Of a DNA stretch of 64,000 bases, positions 8,152 to 16,891 are shown in pieces. The translations under genes and the position numbers were made by a program. Positions within the stretch are counted from its first letter, which is position 1. Each line of letters begins with the position of its first letter. The notes under the pieces are model-generated. The model saw nothing but the letters and a program-made list of their open reading frames with translations, did not search any database and was not told the DNA's origin. Source of the DNA: Sagittula sp. P11 (lineage in GTDB: Bacteria; Pseudomonadota; Alphaproteobacteria; Rhodobacterales; Rhodobacteraceae); NCBI RefSeq assembly GCF_002814095.1, contig NZ_CP021916.1, positions 62,001 through 126,000 on the forward strand, written 5' to 3'.

Positions 8152-9935
8152 GCGGGCGTCGCCGCAAGGGCAGGCCCGTTGCTTTCGCGCGCGTCACGCC
8201 GGAGCGAGCCAAGCCCGATCCGGTGCTCGGCCTCAGATTCGTCATCGAGGCGCGGCATGGCGGGACCGTCCAGGTTGACATGACCAATCTCGATCCTCGT
8301 CCGCTCGCTATCGCCTTTGCCAGCGCGTTGCGCCGGTCGGCCGCGCTCGGCGGCCCGATCGGTGCGGCCAGCGTCATCAAACAGTATGTAAACTCCTATC
8401 GCCGTTTCTTCACCTGGCTTTCCGATGAGGCGGGGGAAGTGGACGGGCCCGAAGACATGCGCGCAGCCCATGTCGACGGTTTCGCATCGGCACTCGAACG
8501 CGGGGGAATGGGCGCTATCTACCGGCATGTGACGGTCAGCAAGATCGTCAATACGCTGCGTGCGATAGAGGCGGATCGGCCCGACAGTATCACGCCCGAC
8601 CTTCATGAGCGGTTGCGTTATACAATGGCAACCTCGGCGGGACGCTCGACCCCGCGTGATGCCTACAGTCCCTTCGTCGCCCGCGCGCTGCGCGACGCGG
8701 CCCGTACGGACGTGGAAGCGATATTCCGCCGGATCGGCGCCGAGGATCGGACCGATGAGGGCGATCCGGTCATTGGAGGAGCGCGGGCCGATGTCGAAGC
8801 TCTCATCGCGCGCGATGGAGCCGTTCGGACCGAGAGCGTCGAGCTGCGCCGTCTCTATTTCATGCGCTTGCGGCGCGGCTTGCCGATCAGCACGCTGATC
8901 GACGACCTGCATCGCAGACATCATCTGCACGTCACCGATCTGCCGCCATTGCTCGTGCTGCTTGCTCTCGATACCGGCCTCGAGCCGGAATGCCTGAAGG
9001 CGCTGACGGTCGATTGCCTGGCCAATCCCTCCGCCGGAACCGTCGAACTGCGATACCTGAAGCGGCGCGCCGGCGCCGCCGGGCACAAGAGCATGCGCGT
9101 GCGCGACGGCGGCCTCGGCACGCCGGGTGGCCTTCTCCGCCGGCTGATCGAGATTACGACCGTCGCCCGTCAGCATCTGCCCACCGATTGTCTCTGGGTT
9201 TACCACAACGTCGGCGGTCTCCATGCCGGCATCCGTCATCCGCGCGAACGCCTCGACGCCTGGGTGGCACGGCACCGGATTGTCGATGAGGACGGCAAGC
9301 CGCTCCATCTTCTGCTGTCCCGGCTTCGCAAAACCCACAAGGCGCTGTGGTACACCAAAACCGAGGGGTACATCGCCCGCTTCGCGGTCGGCCACACGCC
9401 CGAGGTCGCGGCGCGCCACTACGCCGATCTGCCATCGCTGCGGCCCCTGCACGAGGCCACCGTCGCCGATGCCTTCCGCGACGCTGTCGTCGCCGCGATG
9501 CCGACCATCCTCGCGCCAGCAGCCGAGAAGACGCTGCGCGAAGCGCCCGAACAGGCCGGGCCGCTGATGCCGCCGGATGCGGTCGGTTCCATTCTCGATG
9601 GGGAGCAGGATCTCTGGCTCGCCGCCTGCGCGGGGTTCCATAGCAGCCCCTTCGCCGAGGCCGGCTCGCCATGCCAGCAGCCGTTCTGGGGATGCCTCCA
9701 TTGCCCCAACGCCGTCATCACCGCCCGCAAGCTCCCCGCGATCATGGCCTTCCTGTCCTTCGTCGAAGACCAGCGGCAGGGGCTTCCCGGTCCCGACTGG
9801 ATGGTCAAGTTCGGGCAGGTTCATGCCCGGATCGTCCATCAGATCTTGCCCGCGTTTTCCGATGCCGTTGTCGCCGAAGCGCGGTTACGCGCCGGGGAGG
9901 AGCGCCTCTATCTGCCGCCCGAGGCGCGCGCATGA
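8148..9935 (+). CDS. Tyrosine recombinase, second of trio, atypical active site
   Basis: A 595-aa protein with a core-binding-like domain (about residues 70-150) and a C-terminal recombinase fold. The usual first catalytic Arg region reads DTGLEPECLKAL, with Glu where Arg is normally found. The HxxR box reads LSRLRKTH, that is S-x-x-R. The GH...Y segment is present as GHTPEVAARHYAD. A cysteine-containing tail follows (CQQPFWGCLHC). It may be a structural or regulatory subunit, or use shifted residues. It overlaps both neighbours by four bases. Confidence 0.82.
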   Translation: MSGRRRKGRPVAFARVTPERAKPDPVLGLRFVIEARHGGTVQVDMTNLDPRPLAIAFASALRRSAALGGPIGAASVIKQYVNSYRRFFTWLSDEAGEVDGPEDMRAAHVDGFASALERGGMGAIYRHVTVSKIVNTLRAIEADRPDSITPDLHERLRYTMATSAGRSTPRDAYSPFVARALRDAARTDVEAIFRRIGAEDRTDEGDPVIGGARADVEALIARDGAVRTESVELRRLYFMRLRRGLPISTLIDDLHRRHHLHVTDLPPLLVLLALDTGLEPECLKALTVDCLANPSAGTVELRYLKRRAGAAGHKSMRVRDGGLGTPGGLLRRLIEITTVARQHLPTDCLWVYHNVGGLHAGIRHPRERLDAWVARHRIVDEDGKPLHLLLSRLRKTHKALWYTKTEGYIARFAVGHTPEVAARHYADLPSLRPLHEATVADAFRDAVVAAMPTILAPAAEKTLREAPEQAGPLMPPDAVGSILDGEQDLWLAACAGFHSSPFAEAGSPCQQPFWGCLHCPNAVITARKLPAIMAFLSFVEDQRQGLPGPDWMVKFGQVHARIVHQILPAFSDAVVAEARLRAGEERLYLPPEARA

Positions 9936-12148
9936 CCGCGCCCGCCCTTGCCCGCGCTCCCGCGTTCGACGATCGGCCCGTGCTGGCGTGCGCGCCGCTC
10001 ATGCCGGGCCATGCTCGCGAGGACCTGTCACGCGTCGGCGATCCAAGCTGGGATCTGGGTCCGGCCGTCTTCCGCGAGAACGCCCGGCGCTGCCACGTCA
10101 CCGTGCATTTCGACGTGCTCGAAGATGCCGATGTGCAGGCAATGATGCGCGCCTATCTCTATGCGCGTCTCAATGTCGACCTTCCCGGCCATCGTCCGAA
10201 GCTGCCGCCCAGCTGCGTGCGGCAGGCGTTCAACCGGGCGCGGCGCTTCTTCGGCTTCGTCCGCGAACGATTGGGCGCGCTGGACCTTGCCCGCATTGAT
10301 CCTCCGCTGATCGACGCCTATGCGCGGCATCTCCGAGAGGACCCGGCAAGGCGGCCCGTCATTGTCGGGCAGCTTCTCGAGGTCGTCATCGACTTCTATC
10401 TCTACCGCGAGCACCTTCCCGGCGGCGGCTTGTCGTTCGAACCGTGGGACGGGCGGCCACCCGCGCGCGTCGCGGGCTATCGTCATGTTCCCGAGAACCG
10501 GACCCCGCGCATCCCCGAGCCGATCATTGCGCCGCTTCTGGCATGGTCGCTGCGCTACATCACGGTATTCGCAGGGGACATTCTCGCCGCCCGGCGTGAG
10601 CTTTCCCGGCTCGAAGCGCGCCGCGCCCGGCTCTTCGTTGCGGAACAGGGATTGCCGCATACGGAGCGCCGCCGCCGGCAACGGCAGCGACTGGCGCGCT
10701 ATTTCCGGTCCCGCGCGCGGCAGGGTCGGGGCGTGCCGGTCTGGGCTAGCCCGCCCAACGGTTCCGCATCCGTCGATCCGGTAAGCGGGGAGCTTCTGCC
10801 CGTCGTCAACGTGCAGCTTCTGCATCTTCACGCAGGCGTCGATGCCGCCAGGGAGCCGGCGATGCATCTCGCTCTCGCCGGCGGCGCGTCCGATCTCATC
10901 GCTGCCGCCATCGCGGATATCGGGATCGAACCCGGCGGCATGGATACGCCGATCTCGGTCGATGCCGATCTCGGCCGGCCATGGCGGCACCGCTTCGATG
11001 CCAAATCCCTCGTCCTGGAAGAGCGCATGCTGCAGGCAGCGGCCTACGTGGTCTGCGCCTATCTGACCGGTATGCGCGATTGCGAGGTGCAGGCGATGCG
11101 CCGGGGATGCCTGACGCTTGCGCGCAGCGAGGATGGCACCGTGTCACGACACCGCGTCCGTTCCACTGCGTACAAGGGAAAGGGGGCCCGGGGAGCGTCG
11201 GCGGAGTGGGTGACCATCGAGCCCGTCGCTCATGCGATCGGGGTGCTCGAACAGTTGACCCGGCGCGCGGCTGTTGCCCATGGTCTCGATACGCTCTGGC
11301 CCGTGCTGTCAGTGACGCGAAGTAGCAAACCGCACGTCTCCGCCGAGATCGTGCGCCAGATCAACGCCTATCGTGACCACCTGAACAGGCTGTTCGGGAC
11401 GGAAGAGGCGCCCGCCATACCGCCCGGGCCGGACGGTAAGCCCTGGCGGATCACAACCCGCCAGTTTCGTCGCACGATCGCATGGCACATCGCCAACCGT
11501 CCCTTCGGAACGGTGGCCGGCATGATCCAGTACAAGCATGCATCCGTCGCCGCGTTCGAAGGCTACGCGGGTAGCAGCGCCTCGGGTTTCCGCGCCGAGG
11601 TCGAGGCGCAGCGCCGGCTCGGTCAGATCGACGATCTGCTCGAGTATTTCGACAGGCGGCGCGGCGGGGCTGACCTTGGCGGGCCGGCCGGTCCTCGTGT
11701 CGCGCGTACCCTCGACGAGACAGCCACCGAGCTCGGGCCATTGCCGCCGATGATCGCGGACCGGTCCCGTCTGCGCATCATGCTCGCCAGTCTGGCCCGC
11801 ACCCTGCATGTCGGACCGCTTGCCGATTGCTTCTTCGATCCGGCAACCGCCCTGTGCCTCAAGCGCGTGACGGATGCCGCGGCAGACCGCCCGCTGACAG
11901 CGCTTTGTGAACCGACCCGCTGCCCGAACGCCTGCATCGCGGAACATCACAGGCCCGTCTGGGAGCGAAGTGCTGATGAGGCACGCATGTTGCTGCGCGA
12001 GAAGCGGCTGCCCGGATTGCAGCGGGCCGCGCTCCAGCAGGAAGTTGACCGGATCGAGGGTGTGCTGGCCCGGATCGCGCCCGAGGGCGCGACGCCGCCC
12101 GTTCGGGCGGCGGTAAAGGGAGAGGGAGCTTGGGATCGGGGTGAGTGA
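9932..12148 (+). CDS. Tyrosine recombinase, third of trio
   Basis: This is a 738-aa protein with a C-terminal tyrosine-recombinase domain: LTGMRDCEVQAM carries the first Arg, STAYKGKG the Lys, RQFRRT stands in the HxxR position (R-x-x-R), and YKHASVAAFEGYAG carries the His and Tyr. A Cys-rich tail follows (CLKRVTD...CEPTRCPNAC), possibly metal-binding. The size exceeds ordinary phage integrases and agrees with the third recombinase of large trio modules. ATG 9932 is chosen because it overlaps the preceding stop (ATGA), whereas an upstream in-frame start at 9671 lies inside the second recombinase. Confidence 0.85.
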   Translation: MTAPALARAPAFDDRPVLACAPLMPGHAREDLSRVGDPSWDLGPAVFRENARRCHVTVHFDVLEDADVQAMMRAYLYARLNVDLPGHRPKLPPSCVRQAFNRARRFFGFVRERLGALDLARIDPPLIDAYARHLREDPARRPVIVGQLLEVVIDFYLYREHLPGGGLSFEPWDGRPPARVAGYRHVPENRTPRIPEPIIAPLLAWSLRYITVFAGDILAARRELSRLEARRARLFVAEQGLPHTERRRRQRQRLARYFRSRARQGRGVPVWASPPNGSASVDPVSGELLPVVNVQLLHLHAGVDAAREPAMHLALAGGASDLIAAAIADIGIEPGGMDTPISVDADLGRPWRHRFDAKSLVLEERMLQAAAYVVCAYLTGMRDCEVQAMRRGCLTLARSEDGTVSRHRVRSTAYKGKGARGASAEWVTIEPVAHAIGVLEQLTRRAAVAHGLDTLWPVLSVTRSSKPHVSAEIVRQINAYRDHLNRLFGTEEAPAIPPGPDGKPWRITTRQFRRTIAWHIANRPFGTVAGMIQYKHASVAAFEGYAGSSASGFRAEVEAQRRLGQIDDLLEYFDRRRGGADLGGPAGPRVARTLDETATELGPLPPMIADRSRLRIMLASLARTLHVGPLADCFFDPATALCLKRVTDAAADRPLTALCEPTRCPNACIAEHHRPVWERSADEARMLLREKRLPGLQRAALQQEVDRIEGVLARIAPEGATPPVRAAVKGEGAWDRGE

Positions 12149-12199
12149 CGGGATGAGGAGAGCGGGAGAGGCCTGCTCCGCCCGTCCTGGAGACCTGTC

Positions 12200-13102
12200 A
12201 TGTCCCGCTCTTCCTCATCGGCCGGGCGCGCCGATGTTTATAACCGTATCACCACCGAGATCATCGCCGCCATCGAGGCAGGCACCGGCGACTGGCGTGC
12301 GCCCTGGTTCCACGACGGGAGCAGCATCGCGCGTCCGACCAACGTTTCATCCGGCAAGCGCTATCGCGGCATAAACACTTTGGCGCTCTGGGCCACGGGC
12401 TTTGCCGCCGGATATGGCGACGGTATCTGGGGAACGTACAAGCAATGGCAGGATGCCGGCGCGCAGGTGCGTAAAGGAGAACGCTCCACCACGGTCGTCT
12501 TGTGGAGGGAGATCAAGGTTTCCCAGCAGGCCGACGACGAAGACGATGATGACGGGCATCGACGGATGTTCGCCCGCGCATTTTCTGTCTTCAACATCGC
12601 TCAAGTGGACGGGTACGAGCGCCCGGCGACCCCTGTGCTGCCCGAGGCTGAACGCCTTGCCCATGCGGAAGCGTTCATCACAAACCTGGGCGTCAAGACG
12701 GAGTTCGGTGGATCGGAAGCCTATTACCGCCCGTCGGCCGACACCGTGTTCATGCCGCCGTTCACTTCGTTTCGCGATGCCGCGTCGTTCTACGGTGTCT
12801 GGCTACACGAGAATGGTCACGCCAGTGGCGCAAAGCACAGGCTCGACCGCGATCTTTCCGGTCGCTTTGGTTCGGCCGCCTATGCCGCCGAAGAATGCTG
12901 CGTGGAAATTCTCAGCGGGCTCGTCTTGGCAGACCTCGGGGTCGCCCACCATCCGCGCCCCGATCATGCCGCCTATATTGCCTCGTGGCTCAAGGTCCTG
13001 AAAGACGACCCCAAGGCCATCTTCACCGCCGCCAGCAAGGCGCAGCAGGCGGCCGACTGGATGCATGCGCAGCAGCCCCATGCAGAGGAGGTAGCGGCAT
13101 GA
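12200..13102 (+). CDS. ardC: ArdC-type antirestriction protein carried by the element
   Basis: A complete 300-aa ArdC-like protein. The DUF1738 ssDNA-binding domain starts with VYNRITTEIIAAIEAGTGDWRAPW, and the zincin-like domain has HENGH (HExxH) in WLHENGHAS followed by EECCVEILSGLVLADLG. An acidic stretch (DDEDDDDG) lies between them. It is clearly diverged from the broken host copy at 5899, so it is cargo and not a duplication. It lies 51 bp after the recombinase trio with a GGAGA ribosome binding site. It could protect the element or plasmid during transfer and may functionally replace the disrupted gene. Confidence 0.88.
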   Translation: MSRSSSSAGRADVYNRITTEIIAAIEAGTGDWRAPWFHDGSSIARPTNVSSGKRYRGINTLALWATGFAAGYGDGIWGTYKQWQDAGAQVRKGERSTTVVLWREIKVSQQADDEDDDDGHRRMFARAFSVFNIAQVDGYERPATPVLPEAERLAHAEAFITNLGVKTEFGGSEAYYRPSADTVFMPPFTSFRDAASFYGVWLHENGHASGAKHRLDRDLSGRFGSAAYAAEECCVEILSGLVLADLGVAHHPRPDHAAYIASWLKVLKDDPKAIFTAASKAQQAADWMHAQQPHAEEVAA

Positions 13103-13374
13103 CCAAAACCGTTCTCATTGCCGAAAAATTTCAGAATGGGGCTGGACTGTCAGGATATGTGGCGGAATTGACCTCGGTTTTCCTGGGTCAGACGCTCGGC
13201 TTCACGGCCCATACGCTCGAGATGAATGCCGCCTATCTCCACAACTGGTTACGGGTCCTTCGGTCGGACAAGGGTGCGATCTTCAAGCACGCCGCGGATG
13301 CGCAGCGCGCCTGCGACTATCTGATCGCCAGATCGGAGACGGGCAGGGCAGGGCGCAGTGCCGAGGCCGCCTGA
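13099..13374 (+). pseudogene. ardC: ArdC 3' part after element insertion
   Basis: From 13165 on, this frame encodes ELTSVFLGQTLGFTAHTLEMNAAYLHNWLRVLRSD and so on, the usual ArdC C-terminus, and continues the gene cut at 6627. The first 22 codons (13099-13164) mostly come from the element's right end. The ATG at 13099 overlaps the stop of the cargo ardC (ATGA), so a 91-residue hybrid peptide could be made, but it would lack the DNA-binding and HExxH parts. Confidence 0.85.
13145..13158 (-). repeat. Right terminal inverted repeat of the trio element
   Basis: GACTGTCAGGATAT ends directly before the point where the ardC reading frame resumes. It is the reverse complement of the left end with 12 of 14 matches. 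Confidence 0.8.
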
Positions 13375-13397
13375 CCACACGGAGAACGGAGACTCGC

Positions 13398-13607
13398 ATG
13401 TCACGCAAGGAACCCAAGACGCTGCGGGTGGCCTGCTTCGAAGACGGCGGCCGCAAGATCATCACCTTCAAACGCGGTGCCTATTGGTGGAGCGCGTCTG
13501 AGGGCGCTTATCCGCTCTCGGCGGCACTTGAGAGCATCAAGGACCAGGGCGGCTGGATCGAAACCATCCCCAACCCGAATTACAGACCCAAGGGGCTGTT
13601 CGGGTAG
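13398..13607 (+). CDS. Small hypothetical plasmid protein
   Basis: A 69-aa protein I cannot assign. It is rich in aromatic residues (KRGAYWWSASEGAYPL) and has a conserved-looking GGWIETIPNPNYRPKGLFG tail. A GGAGA lies six bases before the ATG. It follows the interrupted ardC gene on the same strand, so it was probably part of the ardC operon before the insertion. Confidence 0.6.
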   Translation: MSRKEPKTLRVACFEDGGRKIITFKRGAYWWSASEGAYPLSAALESIKDQGGWIETIPNPNYRPKGLFG

Positions 13608-13694
13608 GGCACCTTCTGCTTCGGTTCCTCCGCCCTGCGGAAAAGAAAAAGCAGGCTTTGGGAAGGGTGTTTCAACTTCTCAAAGGAAAGACCC

Positions 13695-14084
13695 ATGTCC
13701 ATGACCGTTCAACCCCAGTCAGACCGTCCGGATCCGACCGTGATCGCGGCGCAGAACGACGCGTTCCGCAAACTCGCGTGCCTTGGAGTGCCGCCCGCGC
13801 AGCCCATCCAAGGCCGGATGCATGTTACCCGTTCGCTCATGGAGGCTGGTGACGGCTTCATGGCCGAGGCGGTGAAGGCGACCGGGGAGTTTGATGTGTT
13901 CGAGCCCGAGAACGACCCGGAGGGATGGCATGATTTCGGGTCGGTCACGGTCCGCGGCGAGACCGTGTTCTGGAAAATCGATCTGTATGAAGCGGATTCC
14001 GACTTTCGCTACGGAGCCGAGACCCCGGACAACCCCACGACCACCACGCGCGTGCTGACCATCATGCTGGCGCGCGACTGGTAG
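13695..14084 (+). CDS. DUF3768 family protein
   Basis: A 129-aa protein with the DUF3768 pattern: IAAQNDAFRKL at the start, GEFDVFEPENDPEGWHDFGSV in the middle, and WKIDLYEADSDFRYGAETP near the end. The function is unknown. Family members are common on alphaproteobacterial conjugative plasmids close to ardC and parB-like genes, as here. The second ATG at 13701 is an alternative start. A clear terminator follows. Confidence 0.85.
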   Translation: MSMTVQPQSDRPDPTVIAAQNDAFRKLACLGVPPAQPIQGRMHVTRSLMEAGDGFMAEAVKATGEFDVFEPENDPEGWHDFGSVTVRGETVFWKIDLYEADSDFRYGAETPDNPTTTTRVLTIMLARDW

Positions 14085-14122
14085 AAGGGCAGGGGACTCC
14101 TCCCCGACATCTCAGGCAATGA

Positions 14123-14159
14123 AGGCCCACCGACCCCTCAAAGGGAGAGTGGGCCTTTT
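14123..14159 (+). terminator. Rho-independent terminator after DUF3768 gene
   Basis: The stem AGGCCCAC (14123-14130) pairs with GTGGGCCT (14149-14156) and is followed by TTTT. It ends the ardC-DUF3768 transcript. A second small hairpin (ATCCCCG/CGGGGAT, 14169-14186) follows before the next gene. Confidence 0.8.
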
Positions 14160-14208
14160 GTCCTTTTGATCCCCGAAGCCGGGGATTGGTCACGTGCGTG
14201 AACGCGCG

Positions 14209-14240
14209 GATCTCACCATACCCATCGAAAAGGACATCCC
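14209..14240 (+). promoter_or_regulatory. Conserved 5' leader before parB-like gene
   Basis: The 32 bases before this ATG (GATCTCACCATACCCA... AGGACATCCC) closely resemble those before the gene at 16298. Both carry the ribosome binding site. The repetition suggests a common translation or regulation signal for plasmid backbone genes. Confidence 0.45.
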
Positions 14241-16223
14241 ATGACCGCAAGCTTCAAACCCGTCTCCGTCGCCATCGGCGATCTGACTGCCCATCCAGCC
14301 AATGTGCGTAGCAACTCCCCGGAAACCTACGACCCCGAGAACATCGCCCATCTGAAGGCCAGCATCGCCGTACTGGGCCTGCTCCAGCCGCTCCTTGTCC
14401 AGAAGCTCGACGGCAAATATGCCGTGCTTGCCGGTGGCCGGCGCCATGCCGCGCTGAAAGAGCTGGTCGCGGACAAGGCCGTCAAGGGGTTCACGGCGAA
14501 AACCAAGGTGGACTGCCGTCTCGTCCGGGACGACTGCGACGTCACCACGGCCTTGTCGCTCGCCGAGAACATCACGCAAGCCCCGATGAACGCGATTGAC
14601 GAGTTCGAGGCTTTCGCGCGGATGATGGAGGTCGATGGCCAGACCCCCGAGACCATCGCCAGGACCTTCGGCACCACAGTCGCTGCCGTGAAAGGCCGCC
14701 TGCGCTACGGTCTCATTCATCCCGACATTCGCGCGGCGGCTCGCGCGAAGACAATCACACTCGACACGATGAAGGCCTTTGCTGAGCATCCGAGCCAGGA
14801 AGTGCAGCGCGAGGTCTTCGAGGCGCTCACCAAGGAAGACAGCTACTTGCAGGCCTACACCGTCCGTCAGGCGCTCAAATCGCGCGGGGTGCAGGTCAGC
14901 GACGACATCGGTACCTTCGTGCGCGAGGAATACGAGGCCCGCGGCGGAGCGATCGCGGCCGATCTCCTGGAAGAGCATTCGGTGCTGGAAGACGCTGCGC
15001 TGGTCGAAACCATCCTGCTCGAGAAGCTCGCGGCCGCCGCCGAGGAGGCCCGCATAAAGCTGGGCTTTGCTTGGGCCGATTCGGTGGTCCGCTACGATTA
15101 CGCGACCATGGCCGACTATGGCCGAGTCTATCCCAGCCCGATCGAGCCGGATGAGGCGAGCCAGAAGCGCATCGATGAGATCACCGCCGAGCTTGAGAAA
15201 CTGCAGCTCGAGATGGAGGATGAGGGGCTCGAAGACGATGCCTACAATGCCCTTTACGAGCGCGTGGACGCTCTGGAAGACGAAGCGCGCGATCTGCAGG
15301 AGGCCTATAGCGCCGAGGACCTCGCGCGGTCCGGGGTGATCGCGTCGTGGCAGGGTGGAAAGATTACGCTCCATATCGGCCTCGTGCGCCCCGAGGACAC
15401 CGTGAAAGAGGAGGGCGCGCGCGGTTCGTCGACCAACACCACCGGAGAGGAGGCCCCCGACGCTGGTGAAATCAGCTACCCGGCCTCGCTGGCAGAGGAC
15501 CTCAAGACGGAGCGGGCCATGGCCCTCGGCGCCGCGATGGCGCTGCATCCCGAGGCCACGCTCGATCTGACGCTCTTCAAGCTGGTCAGTGATGTTCTGG
15601 CCAGCGGCATGAGCGTCACGCAGGCGATCAAGATCGATGCCCGCAAGGAATACCGCAGCCATGCCAAAATGGACGAGATCGACGAGACCTCGCTTGAGCA
15701 GGTGGCGGCGGCGCATGATGCGCTGGACCTCTCCTGGCTCGATGACAACTGTTCGCCCGCCGATCAGTTCGCGGCGTTTCGCGCGCTGGAGGCCGGCGAG
15801 AAGGCCAAGCTCGTGGCCTATGCGACCGCCAGCACGACGCAGTCCTGCTTCGCACGGGACCGCCAGCGCGACAGCCTGATGCATGACTTCGAGATCGAGA
15901 TCATGCCCGACATCCGCGCCCACTGGACGCCAAATGCGGCGCTCTTCAACCGCTTCAAGAAGGCCTGGCTCCTGAAGATCCTCGGCGAAGATCTGGGTCT
16001 GGCCCAGGAGGCGGTGACGCTGGCCTCGTCGAGCAAGAAAGAGATCGTCGCCTTCTGCGACAAGCTCTTCGCCGAGCCTTTCGCGACGCTCACGGACGCG
16101 CAGCGCGCTGCTGTGGCCGCCTGGTGCCCGCCCATGATGCAGACCGCCGGCGTCGCCTGTGATGAGGCGGAGCATGCCTCGCAATCTCCCGAGCCTGACA
16201 GCGAGATCGCGCAAGCGGCCTGA
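14241..16223 (+). CDS. Large ParB/RepB/Spo0J-family protein
   Basis: A 660-aa protein with an N-terminal ParB domain (residues about 10-115: IGDLTAHPANVR, VLGLLQPLLV, VLAGGRRHAAL, SLAENITQAPMNAIDEFEAF) and the ParB HTH (GQTPETIARTFGTTVAAVKGRLRYG). The long remainder has an acidic coiled-coil section (about 300-365) and no obvious catalytic motif. It is not the partition partner of RepA, because repB fills that role. Homologues of this size are typical of conjugative plasmids of this group, and their job is uncertain. ParB-fold proteins can be CTP switches or nucleases. Confidence 0.88.
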   Translation: MTASFKPVSVAIGDLTAHPANVRSNSPETYDPENIAHLKASIAVLGLLQPLLVQKLDGKYAVLAGGRRHAALKELVADKAVKGFTAKTKVDCRLVRDDCDVTTALSLAENITQAPMNAIDEFEAFARMMEVDGQTPETIARTFGTTVAAVKGRLRYGLIHPDIRAAARAKTITLDTMKAFAEHPSQEVQREVFEALTKEDSYLQAYTVRQALKSRGVQVSDDIGTFVREEYEARGGAIAADLLEEHSVLEDAALVETILLEKLAAAAEEARIKLGFAWADSVVRYDYATMADYGRVYPSPIEPDEASQKRIDEITAELEKLQLEMEDEGLEDDAYNALYERVDALEDEARDLQEAYSAEDLARSGVIASWQGGKITLHIGLVRPEDTVKEEGARGSSTNTTGEEAPDAGEISYPASLAEDLKTERAMALGAAMALHPEATLDLTLFKLVSDVLASGMSVTQAIKIDARKEYRSHAKMDEIDETSLEQVAAAHDALDLSWLDDNCSPADQFAAFRALEAGEKAKLVAYATASTTQSCFARDRQRDSLMHDFEIEIMPDIRAHWTPNAALFNRFKKAWLLKILGEDLGLAQEAVTLASSSKKEIVAFCDKLFAEPFATLTDAQRAAVAAWCPPMMQTAGVACDEAEHASQSPEPDSEIAQAA

Positions 16224-16265
16224 GTCCTCACGCGACCCGCGCGAGCCATGACGCCTGCGCGGGTC

Positions 16266-16297
16266 GATCTTCTCATACCCAACCGAAAGACATCCCC
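16266..16297 (+). promoter_or_regulatory. Conserved 5' leader, second copy
   Basis: GATCTTCTCATACCCA followed by a GAAAGACATCCCC ribosome binding region directly precedes ATG 16298. It resembles the leader at 14209-14240. Confidence 0.45.
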
Positions 16298-16891
16298 ATG
16301 GCTATTCTCAAGTTCTCTGCCTCCGCTGTTGCGGCGCAGATCGCCCATGCGCGCGCCTGCAAAACCTTCCTGCCCAACTGGAACGGGCCCGTGGACAGGC
16401 CGGCCCTGATCCTCATCGTCGGCAATGGCGTGCATCTGCGCTCGAACGGTATCGATGGCACAACCACCCGCATCGTCACGACCGAGCAGGCCGATCCGTC
16501 CTTCGCCTTCGCCCAAGGCATGAACCCGTTTCGGGATGCCGACTGGATGGCGCAGCGCCGCATGGCGTTTCGCGATCTGACCGGCCAGTTCTACACGGAC
16601 ATCCTTGACGATGTGCAGGCGCTCATCGATCGGGGGCAGGGGGCGATCCGGCTCGCCACCGATGGCCACAGCATCCGCGTCTTCGTGCGCCGGGCCTCGG
16701 ACTATCTGATCGGCGGGACCTACGAGGTGCCTTCAGGTCTTGGCGGTACCTTCCGGGTCATCCTCAAGGATGCCTGCGACACCTTCGCGATCGTTCAGAA
16801 CTGCGGCAATTGCGAGGATTTCGACGCCATGCAGCCCTACCGCGTGCCGCTCGATACGCTGATCGAAATCGATGACCGGAGGGCGGCGTGA
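16298..16891 (+). CDS. Hypothetical protein, possibly DUF3085-like
   Basis: A 197-aa protein with AQIAHARACKTFLPNW near the start, then PALILIVGNGVHLRSNG. This pattern reminds me of DUF3085 proteins found in the same plasmid neighbourhoods, but I cannot confirm it. No signal peptide, membrane helix or catalytic motif is visible. The stop overlaps the start of the next gene by one base, so the two are co-translated. Confidence 0.6.
   Translation: MAILKFSASAVAAQIAHARACKTFLPNWNGPVDRPALILIVGNGVHLRSNGIDGTTTRIVTTEQADPSFAFAQGMNPFRDADWMAQRRMAFRDLTGQFYTDILDDVQALIDRGQGAIRLATDGHSIRVFVRRASDYLIGGTYEVPSGLGGTFRVILKDACDTFAIVQNCGNCEDFDAMQPYRVPLDTLIEIDDRRAA

Larger units (their letters stand above)
6628..13158 (+). 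mobile_element. 6.5 kb three-tyrosine-recombinase element carrying ardC
   Basis: The element is defined by the split ardC gene. Its ends are imperfect inverted repeats of 14 bp (12 matches): TTATCTTGACAGTC at 6628-6641, and at 13145-13158 the complement of ATATCCTGACAGTC. The flanking six bases are GTCGCG on the left and GTGGCG on the right. They could be a duplicated target or a coupling sequence that differs by one base. Inside are three overlapping tyrosine-recombinase genes of 449, 595 and 738 residues, then an intact ardC cargo. The large recombinase sizes fit GInt-type islands (ginABC) better than RIT elements. I see no obvious ginD-like fourth gene. Confidence 0.85.

Noticed and set aside
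8061-9839. 592-residue open frame on the minus strand
   Set aside because: It is the shadow of the second recombinase gene in GC-rich DNA, and its sequence is low-complexity without any motif.
6802-12148. Calling the first recombinase trio a RIT element
   Set aside because: The proteins (449, 595, 738 residues) are much larger than the RIT set at 20658-24240, the ends differ and there is cargo. A GInt-like module is more likely, although not proven.
14190-16214. 674-residue open frame opposite the ParB-like gene
   Set aside because: Antisense shadow of a gene with clear ParB motifs. Long antisense frames are expected at this base composition.
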